A DNA stretch of 64,000 nucleotides from Halomonas sp. GT. Lineage in GTDB: Bacteria; Pseudomonadota; Gammaproteobacteria; Pseudomonadales; Halomonadaceae. Shown piece after piece: positions 36,711-46,129 of the stretch; within the stretch, counting starts at the first letter, position 1; every line of letters starts with the position of its first letter. The position numbers were made by a program, and so were the translations under genes. Location of the stretch: positions 3,968,001 through 4,032,000 of the forward strand of contig NZ_CP020562.1 of NCBI RefSeq assembly GCF_002082565.1. Direction: 5' to 3'. A model generated the notes under the pieces. The model searched no databases and had not been told where the DNA came from. It was given only the letters and a program-made list of their open reading frames with translations.

Positions 36711-39161
36711 TTACGTCGGCTGTGGTTCAAGATCACTAAACGGATAAGGAGATTCGCGTAAAAAAGTGCGTATGGCTGAAAATGGCATTGGACGAGCAAA
36801 GTAGAAGCCCTGGAAATGCGTGCTATGACGGGCATTGAGGTACGCATACTGCTCTGCTGTCTCTACACCTTCAATTAAAACCTCAAGACCCAGCTTGGCC
36901 GCCATGGTTACCACACCGTCTACAATCGCAGCATCCCGAGAGTCGTTAACCACATCTCGTACAAATGATCGATCAATTTTAAGCTTGTTAATTGGCAAGC
37001 GTTTGAGATAACTAAGGCTTGAAAAACCGGTACCGAAATCATCCAGTGCAATATGCACGCCCAGAGAGCGCAGATCCTGCAATGTTTTTATGGCGTGCTC
37101 TGTACTGTCCATTAGCACGCCTTCGGTAAGCTCTAGCTCCAATAGTTCGGGCGCTAGTCCGCTCTTCTCAAGTACCTGCTGAATAGATGCCAGAAAACCT
37201 GAACGCTGAAACTGCATGGGCGAAATATTAACCGCCATTGTAACGGGCATATTTGCGCTCGCATTAAGCCTGACAGCATCACGACACGCCCTCTCCAACA
37301 CCCACTCGCTGATCGGCATAATCTGCCCGGTGTCTTCTGCCAAACTAATAAACTGGCCTGGGGAAATGTTGCCACGCTCTGGGTGATACCAGCGAATCAG
37401 CGCCTCCACGCCAGAGACGCCACCAGTGGGGCCATGTATTTGCGGCTGGTAATGCAGCTCAAATTGCGATTGCTCTATGGCTTGTTGCAACGCATGACGT
37501 AAATTAACCCGTTCGGAAACTTTACGATTTAGCTCATCGGTATACCACTCATAGGTATTACGCCCTTGCCGCTTGGCCTTATACATCGCCAAATCTGCCT
37601 GCTGTATAAGCTGGCGCGGCTCGCTAATCGTTCCATCATCAGTGGCAATCCCTATACTGGCAGTAATACGCAGCTCGCTGCCTCGATACCAGTAGGGCGC
37701 AGAGAGACGAGCGAGAAGTCGCTCCACCACCTGCATAACATCTTTTTCGTGGGCGAGGTCAGGCAGCAAAACGATAAATTCGTCGCCCCCGAAACGCGCT
37801 ACGGTATCCCAAGGGCGCAACTCTTCCTCAAGGCGCTTGGCGACTTCAATGAGAATATGGTCGCCTACCTCATGGCCAAGCGTGTCATTAATGGGTTTAA
37901 AGTCATCCAGATCGACAAATAGCACAGCTATATAGCGATGATAGCGCTTAGCAAGCAAGCAGCCCTGTGCCAGTCGTTGGTCGAGCAGCAAGCGATTGGG
38001 CAAGCCTGTTAATGCATCGTGGCAAGCGTTATGTCGAAGCTGCGCTTGGGATTCGCGTTGGGCGGTAATATCATTCTGCACACCGATAAAGTGCGTTACA
38101 GCACCTGCTGTATCGCGCACGGGAGAAATATACAGATCATTCCAAAATGGCACCCCGTTACGACGGTAATTGCGTATTACCACATGAACTTCTTGCTGAG
38201 CGTGAATCCCTCTACGCAACTGATCCAGTGTGGCGGGGTCTGTCTCTTCGCCCTGAAGAAAACGGCAGTTTTGCCCTAGCGCCATATCGCGAGAGTAGCC
38301 CGTAATTCGTTCAAATGCCGCGTTCACATAAACCATTGGCAAATCGTGACCCTGGGCATCAACAATAATCACACCATTCGTGCTTGACTCAACGCTCCGC
38401 TCTAGCAGTGTGAGCTGTCGTTCCGTCGCTTTGCGCTCAGTGATATTTTGGGTTGACCCCTGAACTTGAATAATTTGTCCTAGCTCGTCACGAACGGCTT
38501 TGCCGATGACTCTTACCCACAGCTTTACTTCTTGCCGAGTGATGATTTCGAGTTCTTCATCAAAGCTAACCCCGCTCTCGCAACAAGCTTCAAAAACCTC
38601 ACGAATACGTGGCCTTGAACTCGGCGCATAGAAATCAATCGCCTCCTCAACAGTGGGCTGAAACCCGGGTGAAACGCCATGCAAGCGGCACACCTCGTTA
38701 GACCAAATGGGCAGCCTTTCGGCCATATCGACATACCAGCCGCCAATCAGCGCGGTCTCGCCAGCTATTTGGAAGAGTCTCTGATTACGAATAAGCTGTT
38801 TCTCAACGGTTTTTCGTCGCGAAATATCACGGGCGATGACATAAATGACGTGCTCTCCCACTGCGGCGGTAACTTCCAACCACACCATTTTCCCCTCTGC
38901 CGTTACTGCTCGAACATCAAACGGAGGTACTTTCTTTTGGGACTGTAGGCGCGCCAATGCCTCCTCAATAACCGGAATATCGCGACGGTCCACTACCTTG
39001 CCACAAGACTCGCCTATCCATGCGCTAGCGGGATAACCCAGCAGGGTTTCGAACATCGGATTGACGTTAAGTAAAATACCCGCGAAATCAATGCTGAAGA
39101 ATAAATCTTGCGATAATAAAAAAAACTGATCTAACTTGCCTTGAGATTTAACAACGGGCAT
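36711..39161 (-). CDS. PAS-PAS-LOV-GGDEF-EAL cyclic-di-GMP protein (blue-light sensor candidate)
   Basis: This 816-aa cytoplasmic protein has no membrane segments. Two PAS domains (about 10-115 and 125-245) precede a third (about 252-372) with the LOV flavin motif GQNCRFLQGEETD, photo-adduct Cys near 299, and NYRRNGVPFWNDLYISPV. The GGDEF motif at about 458-462 is intact, as is an inhibitory I-site RxxD five residues upstream. The EAL domain from about 560 has VEALIRWYHPERG, DDFGTGFSSLSYL and EGVETAEQ, all expected for an active phosphodiesterase. Both catalytic domains look competent. Which activity dominates, and whether blue light switches it, cannot be told from sequence. Confidence 0.92.
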   Translation of the reverse strand: MPVVKSQGKLDQFFLLSQDLFFSIDFAGILLNVNPMFETLLGYPASAWIGESCGKVVDRRDIPVIEEALARLQSQKKVPPFDVRAVTAEGKMVWLEVTAAVGEHVIYVIARDISRRKTVEKQLIRNQRLFQIAGETALIGGWYVDMAERLPIWSNEVCRLHGVSPGFQPTVEEAIDFYAPSSRPRIREVFEACCESGVSFDEELEIITRQEVKLWVRVIGKAVRDELGQIIQVQGSTQNITERKATERQLTLLERSVESSTNGVIIVDAQGHDLPMVYVNAAFERITGYSRDMALGQNCRFLQGEETDPATLDQLRRGIHAQQEVHVVIRNYRRNGVPFWNDLYISPVRDTAGAVTHFIGVQNDITAQRESQAQLRHNACHDALTGLPNRLLLDQRLAQGCLLAKRYHRYIAVLFVDLDDFKPINDTLGHEVGDHILIEVAKRLEEELRPWDTVARFGGDEFIVLLPDLAHEKDVMQVVERLLARLSAPYWYRGSELRITASIGIATDDGTISEPRQLIQQADLAMYKAKRQGRNTYEWYTDELNRKVSERVNLRHALQQAIEQSQFELHYQPQIHGPTGGVSGVEALIRWYHPERGNISPGQFISLAEDTGQIMPISEWVLERACRDAVRLNASANMPVTMAVNISPMQFQRSGFLASIQQVLEKSGLAPELLELELTEGVLMDSTEHAIKTLQDLRSLGVHIALDDFGTGFSSLSYLKRLPINKLKIDRSFVRDVVNDSRDAAIVDGVVTMAAKLGLEVLIEGVETAEQYAYLNARHSTHFQGFYFARPMPFSAIRTFLRESPYPFSDLEPQPT

Positions 39162-39298
39162 GGCATTACCTAAACATGTGGTTTGCCTGACAGCACTGGC
39201 CTTAAATTCGGCCGGTTATTTTTACTGTGTGGCTGGGTGCTTTATGATGAGACTTATCATAGTTCGTCGCGACCTGTCAGCGACAAAGGGAGAATCAC

Positions 39299-40243
39299 GT
39301 GTCATCCATCACTAAATTGCGCATTGCCACGCGTAAAAGCCAGCTTGCTATGTGGCAAGCCGAGCACGTCCGCGACCGCTTGATGGCGGCACACAGCGGC
39401 CTGGAAGTCGAGCTTATTGCGCTATCAACCAAGGGCGATAAAATTCTCGATACACCACTTTCCAAGATTGGCGGTAAAGGGCTCTTTGTGAAAGAGCTGG
39501 AAGATGCCATGCTCGATGGGCGCGCAGATATCGCCGTTCATTCAATGAAAGATGTTCCTATGCACTTTCCTGAAGGACTCGGCCTTTCTGTCATTTTGGA
39601 AGGTGCCGATCCAACCGATGCGTTTGTTTCCAACCACTATACTAGCATCGACGAGCTACCAGAGGGTGCTCGTATTGGTACTGCTAGTCTACGTCGCGGC
39701 CTGCAAATGCGCGAGGCGCGACCTGACCTGCAGATTCTTAATCTACGCGGAAACGTGCAGACTCGCCTAGCAAAATTAGACGCTGGCGAATTTGATGCCA
39801 TTATTCTTGCCACTTCTGGCTTGAAACGCTTAGGTCTCGATGAGCGCATTGCGCAAGCCTTGCCGCCTGAAATATGCCTTCCCGCCTGTGGCCAAGGAGC
39901 ATTAGGCATCGAATGTCGTCTCCATGACCCCGAATTAATCGGATTATTAGCCCCGTTGGATGATCCCGACACAGCGACTCGTGTGCGTGCCGAACGCGCC
40001 ATGAACACACGCCTAGAAGGCGGTTGCCAAGTACCTATCGCAGGTCATGCTGTACTTGATAAGGCAGGCGACACCATTTGGCTGCGCGGTTTGGTTGGTA
40101 ACCCAGAAGGCACAGAGGTACTGCGAGCAGAGGGCAGTGGTTCTATTCATGAGCCCGAAGCCTTGGGTATCCGAATCGCTGAGGACCTGTTAGATCAAGG
40201 GGCAGGCGATATTTTAGCCGAGGTGTATGGCCGCAACGTATGA
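39299..40243 (+). CDS. hemC: Hydroxymethylbilane synthase (porphobilinogen deaminase)
   Basis: HemC polymerises four porphobilinogens to hydroxymethylbilane in haem synthesis. The 314-aa protein has [41 protein letters not shown] and the cofactor-binding Cys in [13 protein letters not shown]. It starts with GTG at 39299, placed well behind AAAGGGAG. It is first of hemC-hemD-hemX-hemY; hemD overlaps its stop by 4 bp. Confidence 0.95.
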   Translation: MSSITKLRIATRKSQLAMWQAEHVRDRLMAAHSGLEVELIALSTKGDKILDTPLSKIGGKGLFVKELEDAMLDGRADIAVHSMKDVPMHFPEGLGLSVILEGADPTDAFVSNHYTSIDELPEGARIGTASLRRGLQMREARPDLQILNLRGNVQTRLAKLDAGEFDAIILATSGLKRLGLDERIAQALPPEICLPACGQGALGIECRLHDPELIGLLAPLDDPDTATRVRAERAMNTRLEGGCQVPIAGHAVLDKAGDTIWLRGLVGNPEGTEVLRAEGSGSIHEPEALGIRIAEDLLDQGAGDILAEVYGRNV

Positions 40244-41019
40244 GTCAACCGGTACTGATCTGCCGCCCTGGTGATCGGGGAGAGGCACTAGCAAATTCGC
40301 TGCGTTCTCAGGGGGCTTATGTCGAGCAACTTGACGTTATGCGCTTAGAGCCGCTGCCCGAAGATTATGTGCAGCGCAGCATTTGGTTAGATATTGATCA
40401 GTACCATAAAATAGTGGTGGTCAGTCCCTTTGCCGCTTACTGTTTAAGCGAAGCGCTTGATCGCTACTGGCCCCAACTGCCTGTTGGCATTGATTACTAC
40501 AGTGTCGGCCGTGCGACGGCAGGCGTACTATTTGAACAGCTGGGTGTACGTGTCCATATACCTCCGCCTGACCATGGGGAAGACACGAGTGAGGCACTGT
40601 TGTCACTTGCCTCTCTCAAAACGCTTACGCACCAACGTATATTGCTAGTGGCTGGTGAAGGTGGTCGCTCATTATTAGCCGATACCTTAGGCGCACGCGG
40701 GGCCAATGTGACCCGCATCGCGGTGTATCGACGTGTATATCAAGCGCCAACGCCTGCCCTGCAGCAGCGTCTATTAACAGGCGATTATCAAGCGTTAATC
40801 GCTACCAGCGGCGAACTGCTTCAACATCTGGCAAGATGGTGTGAACAAGCAGCGTTGAACCAACCGCTAATCGTTTCCAGTCACCGTTTAGCTAAACTGG
40901 CCGGTAAACTGGGTTTTCGTGACCTCAAGGTGGCGTCGGGAGCAACGCCAGCTGCACTGGCAGCGGTGTTGGGTCGGTCCTGCAACCCAAAGGGTGCCGA
41001 TGTCGATCAAGGAACTTAA
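40240..41019 (+). CDS. hemD: Uroporphyrinogen-III synthase
   Basis: HemD closes hydroxymethylbilane to uroporphyrinogen III with inversion of ring D. This 259-aa two-domain protein is poorly conserved as usual, but [39 protein letters not shown] and [22 protein letters not shown] are recognisable. ATGA overlap with hemC and the following hemX and hemY genes support the call. Confidence 0.9.
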   Translation: MSQPVLICRPGDRGEALANSLRSQGAYVEQLDVMRLEPLPEDYVQRSIWLDIDQYHKIVVVSPFAAYCLSEALDRYWPQLPVGIDYYSVGRATAGVLFEQLGVRVHIPPPDHGEDTSEALLSLASLKTLTHQRILLVAGEGGRSLLADTLGARGANVTRIAVYRRVYQAPTPALQQRLLTGDYQALIATSGELLQHLARWCEQAALNQPLIVSSHRLAKLAGKLGFRDLKVASGATPAALAAVLGRSCNPKGADVDQGT

Positions 41020-41035
41020 TAAGGGCTAGCGACAG

Positions 41036-42547
41036 ATGAGCAAACAACCAAACGATCAGGAAGGCGTACACAACGCGTCTGCCGATGCATCTCAAGACGA
41101 CGCTAAACCGAGCGACACGTCCTCGTCGAGCGGCGAAACGGCAACAACAGGCAACACGACAGCGTCTTCTTACGCCGCTAAAAACAGCCGCTCGCGTCGC
41201 CGTAATAAAGGGAGCTATAACGCGCCCAATGCCAGCACCGTATCAGCGAACGTCAATCATGACCAAGCCTCGACCAAACCAAGTGCGGCCCCCCAACAGA
41301 CAACGGATACTAAGTCATCTGTTGAGCCTAAGCCTTCTGCAGAACCTAAGTCTTCTGCAGAACCTAAGCCTTCGGCAGACGTTAAATCATCAGCAGGAAC
41401 CAAGCAGACGGCAAGCACCAAGCCAACGAGCGGTGGTACTAGCACGTCTGGAAATGCTGCACATGTCCCGCCTTCTTCTAAGAACAGCACCGCGAACAGT
41501 GGCAATGGTGGCGGCAAAGGCAGCGGTATCGCCATTGCACTGGTGATTATCCTGGCACTCGCCGTTGCGTTTGCTGCTTGGCAAGGCTGGCAGCGCTTGG
41601 ATAATCAGCAGCAGCGTATAGACGAGCTGGCCCAGCAAACGCAAAGCAGTGCCTCGCAGCAAGAGGTTAGCGACCTAGCATCACGTATTGAAAGCAGCGA
41701 AGCCGAGCGCACCCAAGCGCTAGACAGCACGATGAGCGAGCTGCGTAGCGAACTGGATAGCTACCGTGGTGAGGTCAACAGCACATTAGACGACGTGCTA
41801 GCGCAGCTGTCTCAAGAGCAGGAGACCGATGAGCGTGACTGGCTACATGCCGAGGCCGCTTATCTGCTACGGCTAGCCAACCAACGCCTGCAATTGGAAG
41901 GTGACGTTGAGGGTGCTGCCGCCCTACTACGCACTGCCGACGCTCGCTTGGTTGATGCTGACAATCCGGCACTAACGCCAGTACGTCGTGAAATTGCGAA
42001 TGAACTTGCAGCCCTGGATGCCGTACCGCAGGTTGACCGCACCGGTATTTATCTCGCGCTGAACGCTCAGCAAGAGCGTATCGCTGGCCTACGGCTGTCA
42101 CAAGAGATTGAAGAGCGCGCTGTTACTTCTAGTATTGAGCAGCCGCCCACGGGCACCTTCCAGCGTCAGTTGGCTCGCTTTGGTGAAGAACTAAAAGATC
42201 TTGTAGTGATTCGTCAGCACGATGAAGCATTAGAAACACTGATTACACCAGAGCAAGAGTCCTACTTGCGTCAAAGCCTACGCTTGATTCTTGAACAGTC
42301 TCAGCTGGCACTGCTGAAAGAAGAGCAAGCGCTTTTTGAGGCAAGCATCGATAAGTCACTAGCGCTGCTGAACGGCTACTACGACACCGAACGTGAAGAG
42401 ACTCAAAGCGTTATTGCTCGCCTGCAAGAACTAAAGCAAACCCAGGTGCAGCCTGAATTGCCGGACATCAGTGCTTCGCAACAAGCACTAGCGGGCTTCA
42501 TTGAAAACCGCTTTGAGTCGCGTCGCCAAGGTGGAGGTGATGCATGA
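41036..42547 (+). CDS. hemX: HemX-like membrane protein
   Basis: This 503-aa protein has a long cytoplasmic low-complexity N-terminus (1-155, Ser/Thr/Lys/Pro/Ala). It contains an imperfect six-residue repeat (EPKPSA, EPKSSA, EPKPSA, DVKSSA). A single membrane helix follows at about 161-181 and a periplasmic coiled-coil domain (about 185-500) with the HemX feature WLHAEAAYLLRLANQRLQLEGDV. The name uroporphyrinogen methyltransferase sometimes given to this family is not supported, since no SAM-binding motif is present. It shares 4 bp with hemY. Confidence 0.88.
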   Translation: MSKQPNDQEGVHNASADASQDDAKPSDTSSSSGETATTGNTTASSYAAKNSRSRRRNKGSYNAPNASTVSANVNHDQASTKPSAAPQQTTDTKSSVEPKPSAEPKSSAEPKPSADVKSSAGTKQTASTKPTSGGTSTSGNAAHVPPSSKNSTANSGNGGGKGSGIAIALVIILALAVAFAAWQGWQRLDNQQQRIDELAQQTQSSASQQEVSDLASRIESSEAERTQALDSTMSELRSELDSYRGEVNSTLDDVLAQLSQEQETDERDWLHAEAAYLLRLANQRLQLEGDVEGAAALLRTADARLVDADNPALTPVRREIANELAALDAVPQVDRTGIYLALNAQQERIAGLRLSQEIEERAVTSSIEQPPTGTFQRQLARFGEELKDLVVIRQHDEALETLITPEQESYLRQSLRLILEQSQLALLKEEQALFEASIDKSLALLNGYYDTEREETQSVIARLQELKQTQVQPELPDISASQQALAGFIENRFESRRQGGGDA

Positions 42548-43809
42548 GAAAACTAATTCTCTTAGTTGTTGCCGGCCTAGCGGTCGGCGCACTGTTCGGG
42601 CACTTGATGATGTCAGTGCCAGGCTATTGGTTAATACGCGTTGGTGACACCTCGGTACAAACGTCGTTTTGGTTCGGCTTGGTACTGCTGCTAGGCGCCT
42701 TTATCGTCTTACACTTTGCCTTACGCCTGCTCAGCGGCATTATTCGTCCGGTGGGGCGTTTTCGCACCTGGAATAGCCGTGCCCGCAATCGTCGTGCAAT
42801 GAAACGTACCGTGCGCGGTTTGGTTGCCTTAACCGAAGGCCGCTGGAAAAAAGCCGAGAAAACGCTGGTGCGAGCGGCTGACGATTCCAGCACACCACTT
42901 GTCAACTACCTTTCTGCGGCACTGGCGGCGCATTACCAAGGCCACCATGAGCAGTCTCAAGAGCATTTAAACCAGGCTCAGCTCACTACCGAAGGGGCTG
43001 ATACGGCCATTGGTCTGATGCAGGCTCAACTGATGGTTGATCGTCAGCAGCCTGAGGAAGCACTGGCTATCCTGAACCGCCTGGATAAAAAGCTGCCCAA
43101 CCACCCGCAAGTGCTCAAGCTCCTTAAGCAAGTGCACCTAAGCGTTAACGACTGGGAAGGCTTACGCCAGTTAATACCACGCCTAGCGGCACAAAAACTG
43201 ATCACCCAGCAAGAGCGTGAGCAGCTGGAATTCAAAGCGTACCGTGAATTGATTGTTTTTGAGGCCAAAAACCCCACGAACATTGAGCGGGTGCGCGGGT
43301 TATGGGCCGATATGCCGGACTATCTACGCGGCAATACCGAGCTAATCGTGCTCTATACCGAGGCACTTTTACAGGCCAACGAAGAGCCTATCGCCGAGCG
43401 CTTGCTTAACCACTCGCTGGACAGCCACTGGGATGCGCGTTTAGTGAAACGCTACGGTCTGCTTAACGTAGATGCCTCACGCCAATTAGCAAAAGCGGAA
43501 AAATGGCTTCAAGAGCGGCCCAACGATCCCGAACTATTGCTGACCTGCGGCCGCCTTTCGCTGCGTACTGGCAAGTGGGAAAAAGCGCTGGAGTACTTTG
43601 AAGCCAGTCAGCGTCAACGCCCTAACGGTGAAGTATGCGCCGAGCTTGCTCGCCTCTATGCAAGCCTTGGCGAACACAACAAGAGCCAGCTCTACTACCG
43701 CCACAGTGTGGATATGCTCGCTAAGTCACTGCCCTCGCTTCCGCAACCAAGCGACGCCAATGACAGCAAGCAAAGTGAGCCCAAAAAAGCCGTTAAGAAA
43801 AGCGCTTAA
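42544..43809 (+). CDS. hemY: HemY protein with TPR repeats
   Basis: This 421-aa inner-membrane protein has two N-terminal helices (about 4-24 and 42-64) and a soluble TPR-rich part. FRTWNSRARNRRAMKRTVRGLVALTEGRWKKAEKTL is the family's entry to the repeats. CGRLSLRTGKWEKALEYFEAS and LARLYASLGEHNKSQLYYR are further TPR units. Its role in the late haem pathway is inferred from linkage in gammaproteobacteria; it is not the protoporphyrinogen oxidase HemY of Gram-positives. A bidirectional terminator follows. Confidence 0.92.
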   Translation: MRKLILLVVAGLAVGALFGHLMMSVPGYWLIRVGDTSVQTSFWFGLVLLLGAFIVLHFALRLLSGIIRPVGRFRTWNSRARNRRAMKRTVRGLVALTEGRWKKAEKTLVRAADDSSTPLVNYLSAALAAHYQGHHEQSQEHLNQAQLTTEGADTAIGLMQAQLMVDRQQPEEALAILNRLDKKLPNHPQVLKLLKQVHLSVNDWEGLRQLIPRLAAQKLITQQEREQLEFKAYRELIVFEAKNPTNIERVRGLWADMPDYLRGNTELIVLYTEALLQANEEPIAERLLNHSLDSHWDARLVKRYGLLNVDASRQLAKAEKWLQERPNDPELLLTCGRLSLRTGKWEKALEYFEASQRQRPNGEVCAELARLYASLGEHNKSQLYYRHSVDMLAKSLPSLPQPSDANDSKQSEPKKAVKKSA

Positions 43810-43831
43810 CGTCGTCAGAAAGCCGTCAATG

Positions 43832-43863
43832 AAAGAGGGTGCCCAATGGGCACCCTCTTTATT
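43832..43863. terminator. Bidirectional intrinsic terminator between hemY and mscL
   Basis: Perfect 13-bp stem AAAGAGGGTGCCC with GGGCACCCTCTTT and a 3-base loop, T-rich on both outer sides. It serves the convergent hemY and mscL genes. Confidence 0.9.
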
Positions 43864-43875
43864 TACATTAACGCG

Positions 43876-44373
43876 TTATTTAGCCGAACCTGACGTCATT
43901 TCAGCCGCATCCTCAGCGGTTAATTCAGACGTACAATGGCCGCAGCGCACTGCTTTAATAGGCACCACCATAAAGCAGTATGGGCAAGGCTTTTCCGTCG
44001 GGTCAGCAGGCGCAACCGCCTCTTCCCGTTTCATTCGATTAATCGTGCGAACCAACAAAAAAACCACAAAAGCAACAATCGTAAAGCTCACCACCGCGTT
44101 AATAAATAATCCCACATTGAGCGTTACCGCCCCTGCCGCCTGAGCATCAGCAAGCGTTGTATACGGCCCACCACCGCTCCCTTCTCTTAGTACGAAAAAG
44201 AGGTTCGAAAAATCGACTCCACCCACCAATAAACCGATCACCGGGTTCATAACATCGGCAACCAGGCTTTTCACAATCAGCGTGAAGGCACCACCAATAA
44301 TGATGCCAACGGCCATATCAACCACGTTTCCCTTCACCGCAAACTCGCGGAATTCCTTAAAAAATTTTGCCAT
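43876..44373 (-). CDS. mscL: Large-conductance mechanosensitive channel MscL with a C-terminal zinc-ribbon-like tail
   Basis: MscL is a pore that opens under membrane tension and protects against hypo-osmotic shock. The 165-aa protein has [27 protein letters not shown] (N-terminal helix and TM1) and [26 protein letters not shown] (TM2). After TM2 comes [24 protein letters not shown], two CxxC pairs resembling a zinc ribbon, which the 136-aa E. coli protein lacks. Relevant context: a halophile that imports ectoine must release solutes on dilution. Confidence 0.94.
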   Translation of the reverse strand: MAKFFKEFREFAVKGNVVDMAVGIIIGGAFTLIVKSLVADVMNPVIGLLVGGVDFSNLFFVLREGSGGGPYTTLADAQAAGAVTLNVGLFINAVVSFTIVAFVVFLLVRTINRMKREEAVAPADPTEKPCPYCFMVVPIKAVRCGHCTSELTAEDAAEMTSGSAK

Positions 44374-44408
44374 TTAACGTACTTCCCAGCCAGCCCTTGT
44401 AAACACTT

Positions 44409-44855
44409 CTATTCTGCCCATGATACCAACACCGCATCTAACGCAGCGCGATAACCCTGTACACCCAATCCCGCAATCACGCCGTCGGCGCGCAGAGAAA
44501 CATACGAATGGTGGCGGAACGCTTCACGCTTATGCACATTCGATAAATGCACTTCGATTACCTTGCCGTCGAAAGCATTCAATGCATCGAGAATAGCGAC
44601 GGACGTATGGGTATAAGCGGCCGGATTAATAATAATCGCCTGAGTCCCATCAATACGCGCAGCGTGAATAGCATCAATCAACTCGCCTTCATGATTACTT
44701 TGTAGGCAAGTAATATCACAGCCCGCCATCACTGCTTTTTCACGCAGAAGATTATTCACGTCCTCTAGGGTTTCGTAGCCATATATCTCTGGCTGACGAC
44801 TTCCTAGCAAATTGAGATTGGGGCCATGTAGTACCAAGACTTTTCCCTGACGCAT
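44409..44855 (-). CDS. aroQ: Type II 3-dehydroquinate dehydratase
   Basis: AroQ dehydrates 3-dehydroquinate in the shikimate pathway. The 148-aa dodecamer-forming enzyme has [21 protein letters not shown] (catalytic Tyr), [33 protein letters not shown] and [20 protein letters not shown] (catalytic His and Arg). ATG 44855 has AGGAGGA upstream. Often linked to accBC in relatives; here it is alone. Confidence 0.95.
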   Translation of the reverse strand: MRQGKVLVLHGPNLNLLGSRQPEIYGYETLEDVNNLLREKAVMAGCDITCLQSNHEGELIDAIHAARIDGTQAIIINPAAYTHTSVAILDALNAFDGKVIEVHLSNVHKREAFRHHSYVSLRADGVIAGLGVQGYRAALDAVLVSWAE

Positions 44856-45121
44856 GACGTCCTCCTGAACGGTTGGGCCTAACGTAAACCAGCTGAAATA
44901 GCGATATGACCCCGTTCTATCACCTTCCTCCTAACACTGCCAGCGCCTGAGCAGTATGGGTAACTGACACCAATGCTAAACGATACTTAAAAGAGTGTAC
45001 TGGTATCATGTAAAGCTTCATTTCTTATCTATTTAATCGCCATAACTATGCCCTAGAAAAGCACCTAAACACTCCCGTGAAGCGATTACACTAATATAAA
45101 ATCACCACCAAAGGCCTCAAC

Positions 45122-45976
45122 ATGACGCTCCCTCTTTATTTGGGCCTACCTATGTGGGCTAACCAGGATTGGCTTGGCACCCTCTATCCACGGCATGCCA
45201 AAACTGACCTGTTAAGCGATTATGCAGCGGTCTTCTCAAGCGTTGAGGGCAACACCACCTTTTATAGCGGCGCACCAAAGGCAGACACGGTGGCTGCATG
45301 GGCGCGGCAAACACCCCCTCATTTTCGTTTCTGCTTTAAACTTCCTGCCACGGTCACCCATGATCAGCGTTTAACCCAGCCGGAAAATGCCTGGGCGTTT
45401 CTAGAGGCGCTCGCACCCTTGCATGATCGCCTTGGTCCTACCATGGTTCAGCTACCACGTGATTTTGGCCCTTCGGAGCTGCCCCAGCTAGCAGCACTAC
45501 TTGCGCAATGGCCGGCCCACTTACCGTGTGCAGTGGAGGTACGCCACCCCGCTTTTTTCCTCAAAGGAGAGGCAGAAAAAGCCCTTAACCGCTTGTTAAT
45601 AACTTATTCAGCTAACCGCGTAATGCTTGATGTTCGTCCGGTGTTTTCAACACCCGCCAATGACCATTCTGGCTTAGCGCATGCACAGCAAGAAAAGCCG
45701 AAACTCCCGCTACACGTGCTTTCGACAGCGAATTATCCGGTCATTCGCTTCATTGGCCATATTGACAAAACAATTAATAGGGACTATTTCACGCCGTGGA
45801 TAGACCGCCTCACCCTGTGGATAAGTCAGGGGAAAACCCCTTTCTTATTTGTGCATACTGCAGATAATCGAACGTCACCAGAACTAGCCCGCCGTTTGTA
45901 TCATGACGTTCAACACCGCATCACTTTGCCAGCGCTTTCGTCATTCGCCGGCGAGAAGCAGAGCCAACTGTTTTGA
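45122..45976 (+). CDS. DUF72 family protein (YecE-like)
   Basis: This 284-aa TIM-barrel-like protein has GLPMWANQDWLGTLYP, VEGNTTFYSGAPKADTVAAWARQTPPHFRFCFKLP and AVEVRHPAFF, all hallmarks of DUF72. FLFVHTADNRTSPELARRLY near the C-terminus matches as well. No function is established for the family. It is preceded by an AT-rich intergenic region and followed by the NSS symporter gene. Confidence 0.88.
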   Translation: MTLPLYLGLPMWANQDWLGTLYPRHAKTDLLSDYAAVFSSVEGNTTFYSGAPKADTVAAWARQTPPHFRFCFKLPATVTHDQRLTQPENAWAFLEALAPLHDRLGPTMVQLPRDFGPSELPQLAALLAQWPAHLPCAVEVRHPAFFLKGEAEKALNRLLITYSANRVMLDVRPVFSTPANDHSGLAHAQQEKPKLPLHVLSTANYPVIRFIGHIDKTINRDYFTPWIDRLTLWISQGKTPFLFVHTADNRTSPELARRLYHDVQHRITLPALSSFAGEKQSQLF

Positions 45977-46036
45977 CCGATCTTTTTAGGCTAACTGACT
46001 GGCAACCCCCACCACGATCGGATAAATTGCGCGTAC

Positions 46037-46075
46037 TTTCGGAAAATAACGCTGTAACCTCTCTATTTTCCGAAA
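46037..46075. repeat. Inverted repeat (possible operator) before the NSS symporter gene
   Basis: Perfect 12-bp arms TTTCGGAAAATA and TATTTTCCGAAA are separated by 15 bp, 55 bp upstream of the symporter ATG. The wide spacing and lack of a T-run argue against a terminator. It fits a dimeric regulator binding on one face of the helix; the regulator is unknown. Confidence 0.5.
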
Positions 46076-46129
46076 ATCAGCACATTAGGCTAATAACGCC
46101 TTATTACAATTAACTAAACAGGTGATTTC

